A DNA stretch of 64,000 bases from the NCBI RefSeq assembly GCF_036370855.1, contig NC_088102.1:64861601-64925600 (forward strand), given 5' to 3'. Source of the stretch: Dromaius novaehollandiae. Taxonomy: Eukaryota; Chordata; Aves; Casuariiformes; Dromaiidae. Below are positions 1 through 13,935 of this stretch, piece by piece; within the stretch, counting starts at the first letter, position 1, and every line of letters starts with the position of its first letter. A program made the translations under genes and the position numbers. The notes under the pieces are model-generated. The model was not told the origin of the DNA and searched no databases. It saw only the letters and a program-made list of their open reading frames with translations.

Positions 1-1877
1 CCAGTGTGCTGCCCAGTCCTCCAGTGTGAGGCTTCCGGTCAGCACGCTACTGCCCTGACATTTGAGCCCATTGCCCAACGCGCGTCGGCCAGTGCTGCTG
101 GCCGATTCCTGTGCTCTGCTCAGTTGCAGAGCTCCATCCACAGCCTCAGCTAATCAGGCAGTGGAGGAAGAGACAGACAGGAGTCTCCATAAAAAAAGAA
201 AGTCCTTTAGACCTGTGCAGAGCCACATGCAGGGAAAAGCAAGGCAAACAAAGGGACAGATGTGCTAAGGCAGCTCAGTGCACTGATTTCAGAAGCACAG
301 GCCTGCCTTGCAAAGGAGTAGTGCTCAGCCTCCTAAGTAATTTCAGAGCTAAGAGGGGAACTGACATGCTGATGAGGAAGTTACAGCTGATGAATGGCTT
401 CTCAGTGTCCCAAACACACCAGTTAAAGTCCAATTGCCACAGTCCTTTGGCAACAGACAAGGCATAAGACTCTAGGACAGGTTATGCCCAATGCACACAG
501 AGGGGCAGGCTGGGCACTCAGAGGTGAGCAGTTGCATGGGACAGATTTCACCACCGGTCAAGGATGCATTTGCCAGACAGAGGTTTTGCAACTTCTAGGT
601 TGACATCATGGGACTGCAGCTTCTCAGTAAAGAAACAGGATGACTTTCTATGGTTATTCATTCATCTGTCCATGGTCCGAGCCATCGCAAGGCAAAGACA
701 AAACATCCCGTCTCCTAGCTGGTCCTACTTAAAGGGTGAGCCTAGGCATGGAGCAGGCTGGATTCACTGCTGAAAGCCAGTGGCTAAAGCAGTCTGTCAG
801 GACTCTCTGCGTGCCCCCCGAAGATAAGTTGCTCCACAAAAAGGACTGATGAGCAATGAACTCTTCTAGAGCAGGAAGAAAAGGTACAACTCAGACATGC
901 CTGGAACAGTTTCCCCAAAGTCTGCTCCCAAAACAGTGCAGCTCATGCTACCCCTGCCTATGCACACGTGTGCATGCACACACACTGAAGCCTTGAAGCA
1001 GCTTTCCCCAAGACAAGGGTGACACCATGCACTCCCCCGCTCCTAAGCCTGTGCTCAGAGCACTCCTCTCATCCCAGCCAGCCATGCAGCCAGGCGCACA
1101 CGCTTCCCCAGCTTGCTCGCTGCAGGCTGGCATCTACAACCCTCCTGCTATTACAAAATGAAAGAGGGAAGCAAACCAAGAAGGGACGCATTCATTCAGC
1201 CTGGTGTTATTTGACAAGGCTGCAAACAAGCATTAAGCAGCTAGGGCAAAACCCGTATGTAATAACTTGGAAAGGCTCCTGGAAGATCTACAGAGCCTTC
1301 TTTCATTCCTGCCTCCCCTTACACAGGCAGGTGCAAGCAGTAAGGCAGGAGTGTAGAAAGAAACTCTTAACCCTCCAGACGGCAGAGTCTCTAAAGTTGA
1401 TATTGTGGTCAAATAGCACAATCAATATAGCAGCCCTTTTCTGTCTGTCATCATTCTTGCCTTATTGTCCTGGGCTTTGCTTTGTTCGCTGTGAGCGGGC
1501 ATGCTCCATTTCCCAGCCACATGGCAGCAAGCATGCTGGCATGCTGCCCACCTTAAGTACCGTGTAGGCAGGATGGCGCCTCCAATACTTAAAACAATAT
1601 TTAATGTTTTACATCATTGTGGGCCTGCAGATTATTTTCTAAATCCATGAAGTAACAGTGGATCAGCATGTGGTTTACTAATGCTACACCAGGAAATAAT
1701 GCATGGGGGAAGAGATTAGAGTGGAATACATGAAATAATAGCTACCATTAGCTACAGAAAAACATATAGCATGCAGTAGCCAGCTCATCCCAGGCTCCAT
1801 AGTGCCCCTAACAATGCACTTGTAGAAAAGGCACATATGGAAGGAAAACTGTGGAAGCAGTAGACAATTCCACCCTC

Positions 1878-1903
1878 TCAAAAGAGATCCTCAAAAGAGA
1901 TCC
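1878..1903. repeat. 13-bp tandem duplication (2 copies)
   Basis: The 13-base unit tcaaaagagatcc occurs twice head to tail without mismatch. It looks like a simple replication-slippage duplication in non-coding DNA. Confidence 0.85.
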
Positions 1904-2092
1904 TCAGGAAAAGAGTTTTTGGGAACTGCTTGGAGGAATGAAATTGCTAAAATATGACTAGAGTCATTGTTTTCAGAAGAGAGGCACAATTATATGTTTA
2001 AAACTCAACTGCAAGTCTGCCTCTCACTCACAAGCAGAATTCAACAGAACAGGCTGGAAATTATGCACTCAGGTTGATGCTGACATACGTAC

Positions 2093-2158
2093 CACAGACC
2101 TTCCTGGCAACCTCAAGGTTGTGCTTGCAAAGTATCTGCAGGATTGATCCTCCTCTCA
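2093..2158 (-). other. Possible 66-bp exon, unrecognised
   Basis: On the minus strand a pyrimidine tract ending ctctttag is followed by 66 bases open in one frame (21 full codons plus split codons at both ends), then a gtacgtatg donor. The translated segment contains RGGSILQILCKHNLEVARK. I do not recognise it. It is short enough to arise by chance, and no neighbouring exon joins it with certainty. Confidence 0.2.
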
Positions 2159-3897
2159 CTAAAGAGAGAAACAATCTTAACAAGACCTGAGTCAGCATCA
2201 TGGCACTGAAGCTATTAAGAGGATTCTGGTACAAAAAAAGTGTAAGCATCCAAAACCAGTATCATAAGTGGGGGGAAAAAAAGGTAGTATTTAAGAGCAG
2301 AGAGCGCCTCAAACCACATTATTTACCCTGTCACATAATTTAACAGTTAACATTGTCAGCCAAGTTAGTTTTGCAAGATTAGAGCCAGAGGTTCCTTTTG
2401 GCAGCCTTGTATATGTTACTTGTGAAAATGGCAGCATGAGCTAGAGCTGTGTTTCCAGAACAGAAGTTCAATAACTAAAGAGTCCAAGATGGATACTCAG
2501 GCCTACAAACCTCAAGAACAAGTGATAATTAAGACTTAGAAAATAGAATTAAAAAAAATTATGCTCTGGATTATAAACAAGAGAGGTTAAGTCCTGATCC
2601 TTCAGATATTTGCATCACAGCTCCTTATTTGTTGCTTAAAACTTAGGCTAATGGACTAGACACTGCAGCTACCTAGACTGGCTTTTCCTGGAGCATGCTA
2701 AGATGACAGAGAAAGGTATCAGCCATCTCACCACAAGTCATGTGAGGCAACTTGACCAAGATGCTGAAGATTTAGCCCCAGCTATGACTGCAGTCATTAA
2801 CCTGAAACAGCCAAGAGCACAGACACCAAAACCACATCTTGTATAGCAGGGACCCCTTCCTTCCCTGGCACGCTGACACCTATGGAAGAGCACCCTACAC
2901 TACTGTTTCAGTAGAGAGAAACTTGGACTAGGCCTCAAAGAAAGGGAACATGTAAGCATGATCAGGCATACTTCAATTACAAAGGTCAATATTCAAGTCT
3001 TATTGCATAATTAAATAAGACTTTCAGTCAAAAAACAAAAAACCCAACTTTGAACATTTGATTCAGAGTTCTGCCTATTTTCACTAAACCTTAGCGCTTT
3101 TGTTTCAAGGAACAAAAACAGTCATCTGACCTCATCTAAACCTCAAATAGTTTCAGGCAAAGTTTAAATAGAAGAGCCTTACCATCTTGTCTGGTGGTTG
3201 TTTTGTTTCAGCATTACAGAAAAACCTCTGTATTTAGAGGTTACAACTGTATGAGAGGTCAGGTACTGCTCCTGAAGGTCATTCTTACTAGCTTTTTCAC
3301 TCCCACTTCTACTTTAGCTTCCATTTAGCAGTTAGAACTCTCCTTCTGGATATTGAAACATGAGTTCAGATCTGTTCCCTGCTCCATCAGGCTCATGGGG
3401 CTGGCATCAGTACCCTCCTGAAAACAAGGTCACCCCACCAGCTACGTATTCAGAGGTAAACACCACCACACTCCCACCTCCAGGCTTCTGTGAGCTGCAC
3501 GGGGCTCCTGAACTTTACCCTGCAGAACCAGATTCCTTGCTTTTATTTAGAAAAAAAGATGCCAAGTTGAAAGAAATCCCCAAAACTGAAGCAAAGCTTG
3601 TTTTTGGAAGGTACTGATGCTTCCTTCATTCTCTAAAAAGCTTGCCTGACCCCAAGTTATTTTTTCTTGCCTGTTCAGGCAAGAAACTGGAAAAAGAAGT
3701 TATTCACACAGCTCTAGTTTTCAGCAAAAGTCTGTTCAAAGGAAGTTTCACCACTCAGTCTTCAATTGTAATATTTTCCTCACTACTGTAAAAACATCCA
3801 ACACACTTTCCTTTATACTTTTCTCTTTAAGATGACCAACCACCTAAGTCACCTAAAGGTGACTTATCTGTATTACAAACAAGCAGAGAAGACTTTC

Positions 3898-3941
3898 AAA
3901 AAAAAAAACAAAAAAACAAAAACAAAACAAAAAAACCAAAC
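3898..3941. repeat. A-rich low-complexity tract
   Basis: The tract consists of runs of A interrupted by single C residues. It could be a decayed poly-A tail, but no identifiable retroposon body is visible beside it. Confidence 0.8.
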
Positions 3942-5269
3942 ATGTGCTATTGCAGTATCATAGCAAGTATTACCTCAAGGGTTGTGCAACTGTCTTTTTG
4001 CACTGACCTACTCTCCATTTAATGGCATTTTTATATTATTTTTGCCTGTAGAGACTTCCAACTGTTGTTGAATGTAGAATACATGTAAAATAACATTTGT
4101 GCTTGAAAGAGACATACTCCTACCCTACGATTCCAAGATTATTTCCTCTAAAATTTGATAGGGAGATGTGTGTTACTTTGTAGTATGATCCATTTCAACT
4201 GTGTTCCAGCAAGGTAGGTAATCCTATACTGTCCCAGTTTCATAAGAATCCAGGCAATTTGAATTAATAGCATAAAAGTATAGCACTTGCCATAAACACT
4301 GAACAGTTGCTTTATTGCACTTGTCAAGTGCATTCCTTTCTTTGGTCACAGTTATGGTCAGACAAAGAATTTAACAAAAATTAACAAGCAATTCACAATA
4401 AAAAGGAACTCAGTCACAAAACCAGAGAGTTTGGAGAATGTATCACATACCCTTATGTATTTGATTTCTTATGTTTTTCCAGCATGTTTTCTTTCTTAGT
4501 TCAGTACGTTTCTTACAACCCCCAGCCTTTGTTCAACATATCTTCCCCTGGGGAATTTACACCAGAGATACTCTTCCCTTCTACTTACTCCTCCTCTCCA
4601 TTTAAATACATACAAATATTTAAGCAACTGAACAAACACTTCTAGTTGCATTCACGAAGCTTATTTTAGCAGTTTTTCCATCTATAGCTACTCTGCCACA
4701 CCAACTAGCTTTGAGGAAGTCCTAGCCGTCTTGTTTGCTCACTGAAACGAGGTTGTGACCCAGCTGAAGGGGGGCACTACACCCTGGGGGAGTTGCAGTG
4801 CTCCCCACCTTCAAAGCGCCCCCCCAGCTCCTGACATGGCCTCCAGCCATCCCATCCACCCGACGATGACAGGAGGGGAACGTCGGAAGTATCCCCACGT
4901 GTTCCTCACAAGGTCAAGTGGGATCTGCAGGCAGTTTGTGCTCATTTTGAGCTAAGGCTGCTTACAAAGAACAGCATAGGATCCAGACAGCAACTTGGGA
5001 AAACTGTCCCCTAATTCACATGCTCCTGGGACTACTCCAACAAGTACCCTTTGGACAAACAATTTAAGGTCAAGAGGCCACACTTATCCAGCACCATCAT
5101 TTCTTCAGCTCTAAGTCAAGAAAGCTTTTGCTCTCCCTTAGAGTCCTGCTGTCATCAGGAACAGCGCGTGCCACCAGGCACATTAGAGAGCTTCACCTTT
5201 GTCAATTGCCCACCATCACCTTTTTCACTTCGGGATTTCATGGCATCTCTTACTCACAAAGTCGTCCGT

Positions 5270-5284
5270 CCCCCCCCCCCCCCC
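5270..5284. repeat. Poly-C homopolymer (15)
   Basis: Fifteen consecutive C residues lie in non-coding DNA. The length is likely polymorphic or prone to sequencing error. Confidence 0.85.
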
Positions 5285-6975
5285 AGACTACAGAAGCTAG
5301 TCCTCAAGCAGCAGGGCAGAGAGGCTATTAAAACACACACCATTACTCACAGGAGTAGAGACTGCTTAATGGCCATTTAAAGGAAGCGTAATCAAAGACA
5401 GTAATACAGGTGGGACATGCAATAAAGTGTTACTACAGGCTACCTTGTTTAACTGTTCTGCACCCTGGCACAGAACACTACCTCCAATCAACAGGTAGCA
5501 TCACCCAGTTTCCCCAGGGCTATCCACTCTGGGGGAATGCATCTGAGCTTTGCCGTTCATGGTGTTTGGAAGAGAAGACGTTACACTTACACAGCTACCT
5601 TGCAGAGCATTGATAACAGCACCAGGGCAAAGGATTAGCAGAAGGTGGAACTGGGAACAGAAGCAAAGGAAATCCACTTGGAGAAGGGGGAAAGGACACT
5701 ACACAGAGGACAAAAGCCTGCCCTATTTGCAAAATGAAGACAGAAAGGGAGGATTAAAAAAAGCAGTAGCTATGTACAGATAGTGGCTGGCAACAATGTC
5801 CAAGTTATTGCCCAAGATGACTTATACTGAGTAGAACCATCTGCCTAGGGTTTAGTTTCGAGCCCCAGCTCTGCGGAAAAGGCTGGGGGTTGTTGTGCCC
5901 ATGCAGACCGCAGCTGAAGTGGGCAGGCCCTGCAGCATTGCCACCCCCATGCCCTCCCCAGGCTGCCAACCCTCAAAACTCCTCTGCCTCACTCTAGTCT
6001 GGCTGCAGGACAAACACCATGAAGTCAAAGAAGTCCCTTTTTTCAGCAGCAGTAAAAGAACAAGGTAGATAAGTTGAGAGATTTCTCCCTACAGGTTTTT
6101 TTAAAAATGAACATTTGATCTTTAAAATGCTACAACTGATCTGAAGAATCTCATGTCTACTATAGTAGACACAAACAGCTTGACAGACCCTCTATAAAAC
6201 AAACAACATTTTGATGTGGCAAGGTGGTAGAAGGCATAATTTTATCTGCTTTCACTGCACTGACCTCTGAACCTTAGCATTATAATTTGAGAACCAGCTG
6301 TGTGTTTAGACTCATGACACCACAGCAAGCTCCTCTATCCATCAGGCAAGCACGGGGAGTGTCATTCTTCTTGGTGATTAGCACAGCCATCAAGGAGGTT
6401 GCAGAGCTGGGGGGGGCACCTTTTGCTCCCCTGCCTGAAACAGGTGCACACTACTGTCACATCCCCAACAGGTGTCCTTTGGCTGCTCAAAGGAGTGTTA
6501 TCAACTTATTTATCAGTAAGTGCAACATTAACCTACAAGAGACTGCCAGTTTGATTTAACATCCTAACTGTTTCTGTCAAAGGCTTGTTTTCTTCCAGGA
6601 AAGTAACAGAAGGTTTTTAACTAATGCACTAGGATCAGAGCAGAAGATCCTGTAGGAAGCTTTTTGTTCTTAAATGGAAAATAAGATATCCTATGAAGCA
6701 AAACTAGTTTGAAGTCACCAAACACAATAGATTTTTCCTTTAAGTCCGCCAAAGGCCTAGTCGAGAATTACTCTAGTATGCAAAGTGTAAGAGTCATGAT
6801 ATAGAAAAAGCTCATGAAGCTTATTAAAATGAGCAGTTTAAAAATGTTTTAAGATGTGCAATACTTATCAGTCATGGATGTATTTTGCTAATCCTGCGGG
6901 CCCAGAGGTCCATACAAAACAGTCCTGAACACTGCCTGTTACTTGAGAAAGAAAGGGAACCTCCAACATATTAGC

Positions 6976-7112
6976 ATTTTGGCCCTGATCCAAGAAAGCA
7001 CTTAAGCACATGCTTAACTTTAAGCACATGAGTGCTCCCACCCACATAAAAAGTCCACTTATGCACTGAAAATTAAGCATCTGCAAAAATACTTTACTGT
7101 ATCAGCTTCTTC
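6976..7112. repeat. Decayed palindromic amniote repeat (MITE-like)
   Basis: The left arm reads ggccctgatccaagaaagca and continues with the interlocking aagcacatgcttaacttta motif. The right side carries a degraded inverted counterpart (attaagcatctgc ... actttactgtatcag). This layout resembles an old palindromic interspersed repeat common in bird, turtle and crocodile genomes. I recognise the pattern from memory and cannot name the family with certainty. Confidence 0.5.
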
Positions 7113-7414
7113 GCTCAGCATCTTACAGGATTACATCCTATCAAGTGACTGTTTGGAAAAAATATCACCTAGACAGGAGTTGACTTTAGGCAGGATTGTT
7201 GGTTTCCAAAAGCCGCCTGAGCACACGTGTCACTCCCCTATGGAGGGGGAAGTCCTCCCTAGCTCCCGCAACAGCTGCACAGCAGCCAGGAGTCTCTCTT
7301 GAGGGCAGCACATGTTTAGGGCTGCCCTTTCAGCTTCATTCTGCTAATCTAAAAAACCATTCAGAAACTATTTAATCCAACCAAAGATTTGTCTGCTTCA
7401 CTAAAAGGTGGGAT

Positions 7415-7416
<2 letters not shown>

Positions 7417-7454
<38 letters not shown>
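7417..7454 (+). repeat. Poly-A homopolymer (38)
   Basis: Thirty-eight consecutive A residues are followed by cccacaaatcc. A retroposed transcript could leave such a tail, but the upstream 300 bases show no coding remnant or recognisable SINE/LINE, and no clear target-site duplication was found. Confidence 0.9.
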
Positions 7455-7456
<2 letters not shown>

Positions 7457-10400
7457 CACAAATCCATCACAAGGCACTACATTGCATTTCTCTTAAGGTG
7501 TTGCTTGCAGTTAACATCAAGGTGCTCACCAAGGTGTTACACCATTAAAACAGCAACCTATTCCAGACTGGTTGCTCTGGATCAAACCAAAGGCCTTACC
7601 TAGAGTATATAGAGAAGGGGTGGGGGGTAAGAGCACCAACATCAGAGGCAGAGGATAAGACCATAGACTAAGAAGTAATTATGAAGAGGCAGCACAAAGA
7701 CAGCTGTGTCCCCTACACAGTTTTAGAAGCTCATCATAGTCACTAGTATCAACTACGGTTCAGGCTTCCACAGCAGAGCAAAACTTAGTATACTCATTCT
7801 TCCAGGTATAGATGTATTTGGAAAAAGGAGAAATTGCTCCCAAACCCAATTTAGATGGAAGACTAGCAGGCCTCCAAGATGAGTCTGCAGCACGCTGAAC
7901 AGCCCTGCAAGGAATCAAACGCTTTGCAAAGTGGGGGTTTATTTTGGTTGCCAATGTGGCTCCATGGTGCTGCCAACCCATTCCCAAGTCAAAGCGCAAA
8001 CAGCAGTCAGACCACGGGGAGGCAAGTCTTCAGTACCGCACTGGGCCATAGGTTGCTCTCAAGCGGGAAATTGGAGGTATTTGTAACGAAGCAGCAACCT
8101 GGCCACCCACCATGCAGGTTTCCTACCTGCTGCTCTGTAGGCTAGCCGCCTCCGTGCCACCGCAGCACACCCCGCGCGCTGGACACCAGCGCAGGCGCCT
8201 GTCAGCCCTGGTGATTTGTGACACATGAAAGGGCCAGTGGGAGATGGGGTCCGTGGCCTGGCATGGCTCCCGGCTGTGCGTGTTCCAGCTGCTGCTGTTG
8301 GGAGCACTCTCCTCACCGACTCAGGGCAAGGCCTGCACCACCGCATACACACGCGCTTTACAAGCCAGTCAGCCATGCAGCGCAGTGCGGGTGTACCTGA
8401 GAGGCCCTTAACATTTCTCTCACCAAGCCTAAGTTGTTTGACATCTTATACAATAATAAAGATCAGATTGGAGTTGCAGCCTCAGTGCTAGCCTCAGAGG
8501 ATGAGGTGACTGGCAAAGACAGACTTGATCGGTAGTTTTGAATATGCATATAGGACCAGGCCATAGTTCTTTTCAGTTTTCTACAACAAACAATGCAAGC
8601 CAGCTTTTGTTACTCATCAGATACACAGACTACTTAACGATCTAAACACACAACCTCATGGCACCTGACAGAGGGCTTCAAACTGTCCCATAAAGAAAGC
8701 CTTCCTGTTTCTCAACTGGACTATTTTAAATAAAATTATTCTTGCACAAAGATTCAACATGCAAGTCTGTTAGGCTACAAATAGCAATGCCTCATTAGAG
8801 GGATTAAAGTTGTTGACTAGACCAAAGTGAATATAACAGAAGTCCATTTCCTGCACTGTTCTTTGGCTGGTGACTCCCAATTTCAAGGTTTTGCAAGGAC
8901 TAAGACATCTACTTCTGTATTTAACTATTTCAGGTTAAAAGGAATGTAACCTAAGATTAGCTATTTTCTTTCCACTTGTGTCTGCTAGAGATATTTATCA
9001 GGAGAATCCCCCACCACCACTCACACCCTTAACAGCCCTGAATTTGTGTGGCCTCTCTATGCCAGTATAGTGTTTGTGCTTTTTGTAAGACCCTACTTGA
9101 AAGTATGACATGTTTACATAAGAGGCATTGATGGCTAACACAGGCTTCGGCTCAGTAGGACACGCAGGACGGTGTCACAGAGGAATGCTCTCCCCTGATT
9201 TATGGCCATGTTATAGTTATTCAGGTGGAGTGGCAAGACCTGGCAGTAAGGGCGGTCATACATATCAAAGGTGTTTTAAGTTCATAGATCAGGCTGAAGC
9301 ACTGCCAACTGCCACAGCATTACTGCAGTGGAAACTCAGCGCTATTTTTAAAATGCAAAGCAGTCTCTGAAGAAGAGGAGCTGCCCTCTTCCATAAGCCT
9401 TAAACCAAGAGCCTGTACTGTTCTTATGAACCCCACACTGCAATTTGATGATGGCAGGTATGCCAATTAAGGACAGATGCTTATGCTAGCCTACAAATTT
9501 GACTATTACATCATTCTTTGGTAAAAGAGAAAGTCAATTAACTTCACTGCTCCCAGATATTTCCTTGAACTGTGTCGAAGCACTTACCTCCCCACTCCCC
9601 TTTCATTCCATTACATTTATAATGGCAGACCCATAAAGACAAAAAAGTCATATCAAATTCAGCCCTCATACTGGCATACTAGATACTGGCCTATCATGTA
9701 CTGAGTTAAGTAAGTACACATGCGTACTTGGCTCAGAAATATAGGTCTATCCAAGAGCAAGAGTAACCAGTCTCATTTTTCAGGCATCTACTAGTGTCTT
9801 TGAAGAGTCACTGGTTCTTCTAAAAGAAGTAAAAGAATAAGCTGTTGCAAGGAGGTGTTCAAGACAGTTGAACTGAGCATGATTTGTACTAGAGGCAAAC
9901 AACAGCCACTTTATGAGAACAAGAGGAAGCAATGTTCCTTAACAGTCATTTAACTGAAGTTTTATTGTTTACAAAGCCTATTCATTCATCTGCTGTGCCG
10001 CCACCCTCCCCTCCCCCCCCCTTATGGAGGACAAGCTTTGAGTGTCATCTGCTTCCCCACAGCCCATTCTTGGTTGGATCCTTTCTTAAAGTACAGCACT
10101 TCCCTAAGAGCAGAAGGCACTAAGGAAACAAGCTCCCCTTATAGCATGAGGAGATTAGCAGCTTGTTCACATCTGAAGTTTGCACCTTTTTAATCAAAGT
10201 GTTTGGCTTCATTTTCTTCTTATGCTATTATACCTTTCCCCAACATTATTAGTTTGCCACTGCAACACTAATCTTGTTCTCATCCAAAAGCCTGTGCTGA
10301 ATTAACAAGTCTTCTATGAATTAATAGGAAATAAATCCTTCCTGGTTTGGTGAAGGAGGAAGGGGGGGGGCAGGCAGTAGAGCCACAGGAAAACAAGTTC

Positions 10401-12907
10401 TCCCCAGCATTTCTCATGCTAAAGCACCCAGAGTCTTTTTTGTCTGCAGCTCAAGCAATAAGTTTCAGATACTCCTAGTTTCCTAAAAGTAGAAAGTAAG
10501 CATGGTCACTATGTCTAAACTCCACTTAATTATTAAGTAAGGCTTATGCTGCTGTTGTCACAGAGCTAGTGAGGAGGATGTCTTGGGAAAGATGATTCGG
10601 ATTAAGAGTTCCTCATCTCTGTGGTGAGCACATCCGCAACATACCACCTAATTCTGTCAAGACAGCAAAAGCCAGTAACATCTTCATTAAAAGTCCCAGT
10701 CTTTTTCAATTAAGGCAGAAACCCCCTGCACTAATATCAACAGCGCAACTCATGAGTCAGCTTAAAAACAAGAAAACCAACCAGAGATGGCTTACTATAT
10801 CAGTCCTGTGCATAGTAGTTACAGCTCAGTAGACTGTAGCACTTCACCTCAGTCATTCCACCAAGGTCTCCAGACAAGTGATTCATATTTACACTATACA
10901 GGATTATTAGCTTCTGCACAGATAACATCCTAGCATTAGAGGGAAATACCAGCATGAGCAAAATCAGAGAGAGGCCAAGCACTTTAACAGATCCATAAGA
11001 CTAAACTCAGAAGGCTCAAAGTGCACTGAAAGACATCCAACTACTTCTCTGTAGTATCTTTAGGTATTATAAATTGGATTTTGGAAGTTGTTTTTAGTTT
11101 CTGTTTCACCAGCTGCAATTCCAGAACAATAAGCCAAGTCTTAAGAGTTAGTTACATGCATTACCAGAATGAAAAAAACAAAACAAGAAAAGCATCAGCA
11201 TCCATTACCATATTTCCTTACAGTCAAAGTTAAAGGCCATACCACCATCTTATCCTTCAAGGACCACCTAATACTCCTCAGTTACCATTTGAAGATAAAA
11301 GTACCTTTTAGAAGCAAACTTCCCATCCACAAAAAGCTCTGCAGCACCTTCAGCCAGTCTCCCTCCAAAAGGGCCCTCAGCATCCACTGCTGCTCTTCCC
11401 AGAAGGCTTCTGTGCCAGCCCTGCTTCAGCATCCCCCTTTTACCTTGGCTGCAGCCATCCCACCTGGCAGCCGCCACCTGTGGCCAGCTCTGCCGGGGTG
11501 GGGTGGGGGGATGCTTGGGCTGCGCTCAGGTGCGGCACTGGGGCACAGCACAACACCGCCAGCTCTTTAAGCAACTCTGAGCTCCTTGCAAAGAGCACTG
11601 AAGCTAATTGCTGTTCCGTGATCTGTCTGTTCTCCTCTACTGTTATAATCCCAGATGCAAAATTAATTGATACATGAAACACTACATTTGGGGATTGCCT
11701 CAGACTCTGGTTTCCCAGGCAGGGAAGGTTCAGATGAATCTTATTTGTGGGACATTTAGGAGAGGAGAATAAAGAGAGTCACCTGCACCTGAGCTAATTG
11801 CAAAAGACATCCCCTACCCTGAGCTTTCTGAGAGAGATCATTTGTGCTTTCTTTGCTCAATGCACAATGACCATCCACAAAGAAAAAGTCTGATTAGACA
11901 AATATGAATCTGCATAAAGTTGCTCTCTTTTGAAGCAATGAGCTCAGGACTAATGATCCCCCAGTTTCGCTATTAGTGCCCTTTGAACTGTGTCCGCATT
12001 TTCACGCTAGTATGATCCATTACAGCAGCACTTATTATAATGAGTAAGAAAAAGGTAAATGAAGCAAAAAGCAAGTTTGATGATTACCCCAAAATGTTCT
12101 ACTGGAAACAAGAGATTAACTGTTTAAAGCCCAAACCCTCCTTCCCCACACATGATGAAGAAGGCCAAGAGAGGCAAAAGCTAGAAATATATCAGGCTGT
12201 GGAGGCTTCTCCACACTGAAACGTGCTATGCTGGTTATCCTAGGAAGAGTGTAAGGTTTCCCTAGGCTCATTCTAATTTTTCTGTTTGATTCTTAGAGAT
12301 TGAAATGCAAATGTAAAGCAAGGTTTGCATCCTTGCAATTGAAATCTTCCAATACTATTTACGAACAGAGTAAGAGAGCTGTCAAAGATGAGAATTCAGT
12401 GAGTGAAAGTCTATTTTCTTGAAGAAATACAGAATTCCGACGTTATTTTCATTCTGAAGATCTTTGAAAGGGTCATGTTGGAGTTACACAGCTTTTTCTT
12501 TACAAATTTTTTAAAGTAATTATAACAGAACCTTTGGATACTGGAGAGAGCAAAGAGTTACTTTAATTGGCTAGCTTCAAAATGATTCCTAAAAAAAACC
12601 CTTAAAATCTGACAAACAATTGCAGTTATGGCATTGAAAAGTTACTATGGGAGACACTTAAGAATAGTAGCTGAGATAGCCTTTAAAAAACAAAATACCT
12701 ACCTGTAGTTGCATTATAAGCTTTATTACTGTTGTTTCTTGCGAGCATAAACCCAACTATACTCCATGCCAGATAAATTGTTTATTTACAAAGCAAGCTG
12801 CATTAGAATGGTCTCTACTTACATGGAATTCAAGGCATTATGAATTACATAGGAAAAAAAACCCTCTGCAAATAATTCCATTTCTCATTTTATTTTCAAA
12901 GTATTAC

Positions 12908-13935
12908 CACAGAATGATAGACAAATGCTGGTTGGAAGGGACCTCCAGTGGTCTGTGTCCAATCCTCTGGTCAGAGTACGGCCAGCAGAGACAAGGTTGC
13001 TCAGGACTTGTCAAGTTCTGAACATCGCCGAGGATGGAGATGCCACCTCCTCCCCGGGCCCCGCTCCAAAGCGCACCTCCGCTCTGGGCCTCAGCACACC
13101 CTTGGGAAAAATTCTTCCTGGCATCTAGTCAACGTTTCCCTTGGTCCAGCTTCAGTCCACTGCCTCCTCTCCTGTCCTGTCCAAGTCTGACTCCATCTTC
13201 TACACAACCTCCCAAGAGGCAGTTGTAGTCAGTGACAAGACCTCCCCATTCCTTCTCTTCTCCAGGTGGAACAAGCCCAGCTCTCTCCTCCTGTATCATG
13301 TGCTCCAGCCCCTCACCACCACGGTGGCCCTTTCCAGTATGACAATGTCTTTCTTGTACTGGGGTCACCAAACCTGCACACAATGCTTCAAATGCAGTCT
13401 CTCAGGTGGGGAATAATCACTCGCCTTGGCCTCCTGGCCACACTCCTGCTAATTCACCCCATTTTGCGCTTGGCTTTCTTTGCGGCAAGGGCGCACGGTT
13501 GATTCATGTTCAACTTGTCTTGAAGCTGCTTCGTAGCCAGTCGGCCCCCAGCCCGCACTGTTGCACAGAGCTCTCCATCACAGGTGCAGGAGTCTGTGTT
13601 TGCCTTTGCTGGACCTCCTGTTCTCCCCCGCTCCCCCGCCATGTATTTCTCAAGCCTGTCAAGGTTTCTCTAAATAGAAGCCCTCCTCTCCAGTGCATCA
13701 AACACTCCCTAGTTTGGTACCCCTGTGAACTTGCAGACATTGCCCTCCATCCCATGGTCCACGTTGTCAGAAAAGACATTCAACTGAATATGCCCTAGGT
13801 CTGACCCTTGTGGGTGCCACTAGTAACCAGCTGCCACTTTGACTTTGTACGGCTGAGAGAATGGTAGTCCTGCTAATTTTCCACCCACCTTTTAGTCCAG
13901 CTATCCTGTTTCTATCTCGCCAATTTGGCTGTTGT
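12908..13935 (-). mobile_element. CR1 LINE, 5'-truncated 3' fragment
   Basis: The left edge (cacagaatgatag, then gctggttggaagggacctcc) is the reverse complement of a CR1 3' end, so the element lies on the minus strand. Reading rightwards, further CR1 landmarks appear in the expected order: the tgctcagg and gatggagatgccacctcc blocks, the tctccaggtggaacaagccc block, atgtctttcttgtactgggg, the ctcctggccacactcctgct block, and caagcctgtcaaggtttctc. Small indels and premature stops show that it is dead. About 1 kb of the 3' part is retained and the 5' part is missing, which is the usual CR1 truncation. CR1 is the dominant LINE of birds and other sauropsids. Boundaries are approximate to about 15 bases. 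Confidence 0.88.

Larger units (their letters stand above)
1..12907. other. Intergenic DNA, no identifiable gene
   Basis: This stretch is AT-rich non-coding DNA with many stops in all frames. I looked for the 3' exons of OTOG, the gene expected upstream of MYOD1 on the plus strand in other vertebrates, and saw no cysteine-rich cystine-knot exon. Only repeats (listed separately) and two small minus-strand segments with good splice signals (2093-2158 and 3183-3227, see findings) stand out. No CpG island, tRNA or rRNA signature was seen. Confidence 0.7.
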
